Source: Planctomycetota bacterium (GTDB taxonomy: Bacteria; Planctomycetota; UBA1135; UBA2386). From it: DNA of 5,896 nt. The notes beneath the pieces were generated by a model. It searched no databases. It was not told the origin of the DNA and saw nothing but the letters and a program-made list of their open reading frames with translations. Position numbers and translations under genes: made by a program. The stretch spans positions 1-5,896 of the forward strand of contig JAGQRA010000734.1 in the NCBI GenBank assembly GCA_020425885.1, given 5' to 3'. Position 1 is the first letter of the stretch; each line of letters opens with the position of its first letter. Below, piece after piece: positions 1-4,321 of the stretch.

Positions 1-166
1 AACCGCAGCCTGCTGCGCCTGCCAAGGCGGTGCAGGCGCCGTCAACCACTCGCAAACGGGACATTCACCCTCGCCTTGCCAGTGCCCAGGGCCTTGCCGC
101 TCCTCCAGATGAATAGTCCGGGCTAGTGCCGACGTCCCGTCGTCGCCGACCCGGCACCACCAGTCA
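1..166. other. Window-edge stretch without an assignable gene
   Basis: No complete gene is visible here. Two readings run off the left edge. On the plus strand, frame 3 gives a Pro/Ala-rich tail ending in ...AAPPDE at a TAG (114-116), which could be the C-terminus of an upstream gene. On the minus strand, one frame stays open across the whole stretch and contains GECPVCEWL, a CxxC motif, at about 41-67, but its only usable start (GTG at 217-219) lies inside the next gene. Third-position G/C bias is only moderate in both (about 57% and 63% by hand count), so neither is convincing. No clear promoter or ribosome binding site for the gene at 167 was found. Confidence 0.4.
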
Positions 167-1210
167 GTGCAAGACGCCGCCGAAATCGTCCTTTCCTGTC
201 GCCAGCTGGCCCAGTGCACGGCCTTCTTCGCCGAGGTCGGCTTCCGCCTCGAATCGGTGTTTCCGGCCGATGATCCGCGCGAGGCGCTGCTGTCCGGTCA
301 CGGCCTCGCCATCCGACTGCAGCGCGGCGAGGTCGATGGCGGCGGCCACCTGCGGATCCCCGGTCCCCGCCGTCACGAGATGACGGCGCCGAACGGCACC
401 CGTCTGCAGTTCGTCACCGGCAGGCCGGCTCGACCGGCGTGGCAGCCGGCGACGTTCTTCATCACCCCCACGACCGATGCGCCCTGGACCGAGGGCCGCG
501 TCGGCATGCTGTATCGCAACCTGCTGCAGACCCGCCAGGACGGCAGCATGATCGCGTCGCGCATCCGCGTCCCGCGCGGCGGTCCGGTGCCGGACTACGT
601 GCACTTCCATCGCGTCGATGCCCAGATCATCTACTGCCGCAGCGGCTGGGTCCGCGTCGTGTACCAGGATCAGGGCGGGCCGTTCGTGCTGAATGCCGGC
701 GACTGCGTGCTGCAGCCGCCGGGCATCCGCCATCGCGTACTCGAGAGCTCGGACGAACTCGAGGTCATCGAGGTGACCTCACCCGCGGAGCACGAGACCT
801 GCATCGACCACGATCTCGAACTGCCGACGGGGCAGATCGACCGCGACCGCGAGTTCGGTGGCCAGCGCTTCGTGCGGCACCAGGCCAGCGGCGCCGTGCT
901 GCAACCGTGGTCGGTCGCCGGCTTCGATGCGCGCGATACCGGCACCGCGACGGCATCGCGCAACGCCATCGCGGTCCGCGTCGTGCGACCTTCGGCGGCG
1001 GGCGTCCACGGTACGTTCGGCCACCAGAACGACCGGCGCCTCTGGTTCGTGTTGCGCGGCGCCATGACCCTGACCCGGGGCAAGGAGAGTTTCCGCCTCA
1101 CGACCGATGCGGCGTGCCTGCTGCCGCCCGATACCGAGTTCGGCATCGGCGAGTGCTCCGGCGATCTCGAGTTCCTGGAGGTGGCCCGCAATGTCCGGCA
1201 TGATCCATGA
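167..1210 (+). CDS. VOC (glyoxalase-like) half-domain fused to a double-cupin protein
   Basis: This is a 347-residue protein, probably cytoplasmic, with no signal peptide or membrane segment. Residues 4-83 look like a single glyoxalase/VOC-type module: IVLSCRQLAQCTAFFAEVGF is the usual first strand and helix, and TAPNGTRLQFV the typical last strand. Residues about 110-215 form a cupin with H146 and H148 (HFH), Q153 where the family often has Glu, G160, and the second motif G178...PPGIRH189, so a metal site is plausible. Residues about 230-340 form a second cupin: H281 and H286 are present but the second-motif His is missing (LLPPDTEFG), so it may be structural only. The substrate cannot be told; double cupins include isomerases, dioxygenases and sugar-binding proteins. 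The start is a GTG without a clear Shine-Dalgarno. The frame is open upstream only to a TGA at 110-112 and offers no better start, and the VOC fold begins right after this GTG. A separate 116-base gap follows, so it may not be co-transcribed with the next gene. Confidence 0.85.
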   Translation: MQDAAEIVLSCRQLAQCTAFFAEVGFRLESVFPADDPREALLSGHGLAIRLQRGEVDGGGHLRIPGPRRHEMTAPNGTRLQFVTGRPARPAWQPATFFITPTTDAPWTEGRVGMLYRNLLQTRQDGSMIASRIRVPRGGPVPDYVHFHRVDAQIIYCRSGWVRVVYQDQGGPFVLNAGDCVLQPPGIRHRVLESSDELEVIEVTSPAEHETCIDHDLELPTGQIDRDREFGGQRFVRHQASGAVLQPWSVAGFDARDTGTATASRNAIAVRVVRPSAAGVHGTFGHQNDRRLWFVLRGAMTLTRGKESFRLTTDAACLLPPDTEFGIGECSGDLEFLEVARNVRHDP

Positions 1211-1250
1211 CACGCCCCCTGACGCGACCGGGCCCCGGGCATGAACCGAA

Positions 1251-1261
1251 TGTGTCACACA
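1251..1261. promoter_or_regulatory. Candidate operator palindrome TGTG-TCA-CACA
   Basis: An inverted repeat with four-base arms around a three-base centre lies 66 bases before the chosen start of the cytochrome b562-like gene. Its position in a real intergenic gap makes a regulator-binding site possible. The arms are short, it has no match to a named operator that I would defend, and no convincing -35/-10 pair was found around it. Confidence 0.2.
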
Positions 1262-1266
1262 CCGCC

Positions 1267-1281
1267 ATCGCCAGTGGCGAT
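1267..1281 (+). terminator. Small perfect hairpin downstream of the cupin gene
   Basis: ATCGCC-AGT-GGCGAT forms a perfect six-base-pair stem with a three-base loop, 57 bases after the cupin gene stop and 46 bases before the next start. No T-run follows, so it is not a standard intrinsic terminator. It could instead be a weak attenuator or chance in GC-rich sequence. Confidence 0.2.
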
Positions 1282-1326
1282 CACGCCGCTTCCTGGTTGT
1301 CATCCACGGCCCAACCCAAACTGAAC

Positions 1327-1929
1327 ATGAACAGAATCATCCTGGTCACACTTCTCGCCGGCCTCACTGCGGCATCGACTCCACTCCTGGCCCAGGAGGA
1401 CGGCGACAAGCCCGCAGGCCAGCGCGCCGAGCGACCGATCAAGACCGAGATGGAGGAGTTCGAGGAGGCCCTCGATGTCATCGCCGAGTTCCTCAAGAAG
1501 CCCGACGGCAAGGCCCCGTTGGCCGAGGTCGAGGCGGCGTACGGCAACCTGGTCGAGGCCAAGCGGCACGTGCCGCGCCTGACCGACCGCCAGCCCGAGG
1601 CCAAGCGGGCCGAGTTCGTCATCGACTACAAGCTCCAGATCAACAAGACGATCCGCGCCGTGCTCGACCTCGAGGACGCGCTCCTCAAGGAGGATTGGAA
1701 GGGCGCCGAGAAGGTCCTCGACGAACTGAAGAAGCTGGAGAAGGCCGGTCACGAGAAGTTCAAGGGCCGGCGTCAGCGCCGCGGTGGCCCCGGTGGTCCC
1801 GGTGGTGGCCAGCGCGCCGGTGGTGGTGAGCGCGCCGGTGGCGGCGAGCAGGAAGAAGGCGGCGAGCACGAAGAAGGCCGAGAGCGCGGCCGGCGCCCGC
1901 GCGGCGGCGGCGGTGAGAAGAAGCAGTGA
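1327..1929 (+). CDS. Exported cytochrome b562-like protein with Gly/Arg/Glu repeat tail
   Basis: This is a 200-residue precursor. Residues 1-22 are a clear signal peptide (MNRIILVTLLAG..., cleavage likely at LLA-QED), so the protein acts outside the cytoplasm. Residues about 38-146 resemble the cytochrome b562 four-helix bundle. M42 (KTEMEEFEEAL) and H142 (EKAGHEKFKG) sit where E. coli cytochrome b562 has its haem ligands Met7 and His102, with spacing of 100 here versus 95 there. No CxxCH exists and the mature protein has no Cys, so bound haem would be b-type. Residues 147-200 are an added low-complexity tail of Gly, Arg, Glu and Gln, including four six-residue units. A longer reading from ATG 1207, overlapping the cupin gene stop as ATGA, would add 40 non-hydrophobic residues before the signal peptide, so ATG 1327 is preferred despite a poor Shine-Dalgarno. 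The protease gene begins 40 bases downstream. Many relatives lack a proven haem; electron transfer is an inference. Confidence 0.8.
   Translation: MNRIILVTLLAGLTAASTPLLAQEDGDKPAGQRAERPIKTEMEEFEEALDVIAEFLKKPDGKAPLAEVEAAYGNLVEAKRHVPRLTDRQPEAKRAEFVIDYKLQINKTIRAVLDLEDALLKEDWKGAEKVLDELKKLEKAGHEKFKGRRQRRGGPGGPGGGQRAGGGERAGGGEQEEGGEHEEGRERGRRPRGGGGEKKQ
1810..1881 (+). repeat. Four 18-base in-frame repeat units in the cytochrome tail
   Basis: Four consecutive 18-base units encode QRAGGG, ERAGGG, EQEEGG and EHEEGR. The first pair (compare 1811-1828 with 1829-1846) differs at only two bases. The second pair (1846-1863 and 1864-1881) is also closely alike. This is consistent with expansion by slippage or unequal recombination while keeping frame. 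A further Gly/Pro-rich run (about 1780-1809) precedes it, and a basic Gly-rich run follows to the stop. Confidence 0.75.
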
Positions 1930-1969
1930 CGCGCCGCGGACAGACTCTCACGCCAACGCGCGGCGGCCG

Positions 1970-3040
1970 ATGATCACGATGAGGAAGCGACGCACGCGCA
2001 GCGCCGTGACCGCTGCCTGCCGTTGGTCCGCCCTGGCCCTGGCCGTGTGTGGCGCACTCCCGGGGCAGACCCCGGCGCGACCCGGTCCGGTCGAGCCCGA
2101 TGCCCCGTCGGCGGTCACGGCCGAACGGCTTGCTGCGATCCTCGCCGGCGCCGATCCGCAAAGCACCGCGGAGCTGCTGGCGATGCAACAGCACGTGCAG
2201 GCGCTGCTGAAGCACGTGCTGCCGGCCACGGTCTCGCTGCCGGGTGCCAGCGGCGTGCTGGTCCGCCGTGACGAGACATACTACGTGCTCTGCGCCGCGC
2301 ACGTGACGCGGGCGGCCGAGCAGCGGGTCGAGGTCCGGCTGACCACGGGCGAACGTCTGCGTGGAACGTCGCTCGGCGCCGATCACCGCAGCGACGTCAG
2401 CCTCATTCGTATCGACGGCGAGGATGAGTTGCCGGCCGTCGAGATCGGCAGTTCAGCCGGGCTGAAGCGCGGCCAGTGGGTGCTGATGCTCGGTCACCCG
2501 AGCGGACTCAAGGAAGGCCGCGCCGCACCGGCCCGACTAGGGCGCGTACTGCGCGTTCCCGAGCGCGGCTATCTGGTCACCGACTGCACGATGCAGGCCG
2601 GCGACTCCGGCGGCCCGTTGTTCGACATGCAGGGTCGGGTCGTCGGCATCAACAGCCGCATCGGCAACAGCCTGGCGAACAACATGCACGCGCCGATCGA
2701 TGCGCTCGTCGAGCAATGGGGCGACCTCGATGCCGGCAAGGTCACCGAGGCGCGAAGGCGCGGTCGACGCAACCCGGGACCGGGCTTCGGCGTGGCGCTC
2801 GAGTTCGGCGAGGGCTGCCCGGTGTTCGGCGACGTCGCCGAAGGCAGCGCCGCGGCCGCCGCCGGGCTGCGCAAGGGGGACCGGCTGTTCGAGATCGGTG
2901 AGATCGAGATCCTCGATCGCCGCTCGGTCTGGCGGGCGATGCGTGACCTCGAGATCGGCAGCAAGGTCACCGTCGTGGTCGAACGCGACGGCAAGGGGAT
3001 CGAGCTCACGCTGCCGATCGTTGGCGGAGGATCGCGGTGA
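1970..3040 (+). CDS. Exported HtrA/Deg-like trypsin-fold serine protease with one C-terminal PDZ domain
   Basis: This is a 356-residue precursor. The N-terminus MITMRKRRTR is basic and followed by a hydrophobic stretch (WSALALAVCGALPG), a signal peptide that places the protein in the periplasm or on the envelope. Residues about 75-255 are the protease domain with a full triad: H111 (CAAHVT), D142 (HRSDVSLIRI) and S213 (AGDSGGPLFD). Triad spacings of 31 and 71 compare with 30 and 75 in E. coli DegP. Residues about 270-350 are a PDZ domain (FGVALEFGEG at its start, then AAGLRKGDRLFEI), which in this family binds substrate C-termini or controls activity. A helical segment (residues about 50-80) lies before the protease domain. 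The frame extends upstream to ATG 1784, but that part overlaps the cytochrome tail and reads as Val/Ala-rich nonsense, so ATG 1970 is chosen; ATG 1979 is an equal alternative. It probably belongs to an operon with its neighbours, 40 bases after one and overlapping the next. I give no gene symbol because deg/htr paralogues cannot be told apart here. Confidence 0.88.
   Translation: MITMRKRRTRSAVTAACRWSALALAVCGALPGQTPARPGPVEPDAPSAVTAERLAAILAGADPQSTAELLAMQQHVQALLKHVLPATVSLPGASGVLVRRDETYYVLCAAHVTRAAEQRVEVRLTTGERLRGTSLGADHRSDVSLIRIDGEDELPAVEIGSSAGLKRGQWVLMLGHPSGLKEGRAAPARLGRVLRVPERGYLVTDCTMQAGDSGGPLFDMQGRVVGINSRIGNSLANNMHAPIDALVEQWGDLDAGKVTEARRRGRRNPGPGFGVALEFGEGCPVFGDVAEGSAAAAAGLRKGDRLFEIGEIEILDRRSVWRAMRDLEIGSKVTVVVERDGKGIELTLPIVGGGSR
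3026..3030 (+). promoter_or_regulatory. Shine-Dalgarno GGAGG for the GTG start at 3037
   Basis: GGAGG lies six bases before the GTG at 3037, inside the end of the preceding protease gene. It is the only strong Shine-Dalgarno in front of any gene in this window. It fixes the GTG start and supports translational coupling through the GTGA overlap at 3037-3040. Confidence 0.75.
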
Positions 3041-4074
3041 ATCACGCAGCCTCCGTGCTGACCCTGTTGTTCACGACCGGGTGCGCGACCCTCGGCAGCT
3101 CCGCCTCCCTCAAGGCGCAGCGCAACGACAGCCTCAGTCAGAGCCGCGCGGTTCGCGAGGTCTACGCTCCGGTCGTGAAGCGCGCCAGCCGGAGCGTCGT
3201 CGAGATCGCGGCCAACGGCACGCGCTGCATCCTCGGCACCGCCGTCGCGCCGGACCTCGTGGTCACCAAGCTCAGCGAACTGCAGCCGCGGTCACCCGAG
3301 GCCGAACCGGACGCCGCCGCTCCGACCCGGACCGATCGCCCCCCGGTCGAGCTGACCTGCCGACAAGGCGAGAACACCTGGAACTGCGCCCAGGTGGGGT
3401 TCGACCGGGCCGCCGATCTCGCCCTGTTGCGCGTGGCCGGCGCCCGGCTGCTGCCGATCGAGTGGCAGACCGAGATGCCCGAACCAGGCGCCTTCCTGGC
3501 GACGCCGGATTGCGGCGAGATTCCGGTCGGTGTCGGCATCCTCGGCGCCGCCGCCTACCGCCACAGCGCGCAGCGCGCCTTCCTCGGCGTTCGCTTCGTC
3601 GACCCCCGCCTCGGCCCCGTCGTCATCGACCAGGCCATCGCGCACGGCGCCGCCGAGGCCGCCGGCCTGCGGCAAGGCGACGTCATCGTCGGTTTCTCCA
3701 AGGACGCGATCGCGGACCCGCAGACCTTGCGCGACCACCTCGCCCGACACGTACCCGGCGACAAGGTGCAGGTCAGGGTGCGCCGCGAGGAGGCCGAGAT
3801 GTCGTTCGAGGTGACGCTCGGCACCAACACCGGCGTGCCGATCTCGGGGCAGGAAGAACTCTGGGGCCCGCTGAGCGCGGTGCGCAGCGGTTTCAGGGAG
3901 GTGCTGCAGCACGACGCCGTGATCGCTCCGGAGGACTGCGGCGGCCCCGTCGTCGACCTCTCGGGCAAGGCCGTCGGCATCAACATCGCACGCGCCGGCC
4001 GCGTCGAGACGCTGGCGTTGCCGGCCGCGGCGGTGCAGCGGTTCGTCCGTCGCCACGCGGACCGAAGCCGATGA
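3037..4074 (+). CDS. Degenerate HtrA-like lipoprotein with a PDZ domain inserted inside the protease fold
   Basis: This is a 345-residue protein. The N-terminus is short and hydrophobic and ends in LFTTGC, a weak lipobox with C16 as the possible lipidated residue. Residues about 40-175 resemble the first part of a trypsin fold: VVEIAANGTRCILGTAVAPD, then VVTKLSEL where active relatives read T-N-A-H-V, so the catalytic His position is S80. D127 is kept (RAADLALLRV). A PDZ domain follows at about 181-262 (FLGVRFVDPRLG at its start, then AAGLRQGDVIVGF). The protease fold then resumes at about 275-335 with LQHDAVIAPEDCGGPVVDLS, where the catalytic Ser is C301, followed by GKAVGINIARAGR. Asp-to-nucleophile spacing is 174, against 71 in the protease just upstream, as expected for an inserted domain of about 100 residues. 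Loss of His argues against normal proteolysis, so a regulatory, scaffold or binding role is more likely. The tight overlap with the intact protease suggests that the two products work together. Extra Cys residues at 64, 108, 117 and 159 might form disulfides. Confidence 0.82.
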   Translation: MNHAASVLTLLFTTGCATLGSSASLKAQRNDSLSQSRAVREVYAPVVKRASRSVVEIAANGTRCILGTAVAPDLVVTKLSELQPRSPEAEPDAAAPTRTDRPPVELTCRQGENTWNCAQVGFDRAADLALLRVAGARLLPIEWQTEMPEPGAFLATPDCGEIPVGVGILGAAAYRHSAQRAFLGVRFVDPRLGPVVIDQAIAHGAAEAAGLRQGDVIVGFSKDAIADPQTLRDHLARHVPGDKVQVRVRREEAEMSFEVTLGTNTGVPISGQEELWGPLSAVRSGFREVLQHDAVIAPEDCGGPVVDLSGKAVGINIARAGRVETLALPAAAVQRFVRRHADRSR

Positions 4075-4125
4075 CGTAGACTCGCGCATCCCGGCCATGC
4101 TCTGAATCCTGCTCTCCCCCCGTCG

Positions 4126-4141
4126 GATCACGGTCGTGATC
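4126..4141 (+). promoter_or_regulatory. Perfect hairpin covering the GTG start of the small membrane protein
   Basis: GATCAC-GGTC-GTGATC forms a perfect six-base-pair stem with a four-base loop, and its right arm begins exactly at the candidate GTG start (4136). If formed in mRNA it would hide that start codon. It could limit translation unless ribosomes arrive from upstream, or it could mean that the true start lies elsewhere. Chance is possible at this length. Confidence 0.3.
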
Positions 4142-4312
4142 TTCGCCGCCGCGGTCGGCTATGCCATTGAACGCACCACCGATCTCGATCGCACCGTGCT
4201 GCCGGCCGTCGTCGTCGGCATGGTCGTGGCGATGTTGATCCCGACCAAGGGCGGCTGCTCGCTGGCCGGACCGCGCACCGACGCGACGCCCGGCGACGAC
4301 GCCCACACCTGA
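4136..4312 (+). CDS. Small membrane protein, two hydrophobic segments, start uncertain
   Basis: I do not recognise a family. From GTG 4136 it has 58 residues: a hydrophobic stretch (MIFAAAVGYAI), a charged turn (ERTTDLDR), a second hydrophobic helix (VLPAVVVGMVVAMLIP), then a short polar tail with one Cys (KGGCSLAG) and several Asp. This suggests a hairpin in the inner membrane. The frame is open upstream to a TGA at 4103-4105 and reads ILLSPRRITVV before the GTG. That lengthens the first helix and adds a basic flank, so a CTG start at 4109 (67 residues) is a serious alternative. An ATG in the same frame at 4097 is separated only by CTC TGA. The gene starts 61 bases after the degenerate protease stop and ends nine bases before the converging gene's stop. 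It may be the last gene of the envelope operon. Good codon bias in this frame and the hydrophobic pattern support it as real. Confidence 0.5.
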   Translation: MIFAAAVGYAIERTTDLDRTVLPAVVVGMVVAMLIPTKGGCSLAGPRTDATPGDDAHT

Positions 4313-4321
4313 CGATCGGTA

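Noticed and set aside
164..733. Minus-strand open frame opposite the cupin gene
   Set aside because: It has no recognisable domain and lies fully within a well-supported gene on the other strand. The frames at 670-1242 and 779-1303 are rejected for the same reason.
1207..1326. ATGA-overlap start for the cytochrome-like gene
   Set aside because: It adds 40 unrelated residues ahead of an evident signal peptide, which would then be internal. ATG 1327 explains export better.
1300..1869. Minus-strand Leu-rich open frame opposite the cytochrome-like gene
   Set aside because: It is the antisense image of a Glu/Lys-rich helical protein in GC-rich DNA. The hydrophobicity is a by-product and no family is recognisable.
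1784..1969. Upstream extension of the serine protease frame
   Set aside because: It would put 62 Val/Ala/Lys-rich residues before a clear signal peptide and overlap the cytochrome repeat tail out of frame.
2700..4079. Long plus-strand open frame of 459 codons
   Set aside because: It is extremely Arg-rich and low in hydrophobic order, and it overlaps the protease end and the whole degenerate protease gene in another frame. Those genes show clear domains; this one shows none.
4077..4082. TAGACT as a -10 promoter element before the small membrane protein
   Set aside because: It resembles a -10 box and is about 14 bases before ATG 4097, but no -35 element is visible at the right distance.
3292..4131. 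Minus-strand open frame opposite the degenerate protease
   Set aside because: It is an antisense shadow without recognisable domains, and the plus-strand gene explains the region fully.
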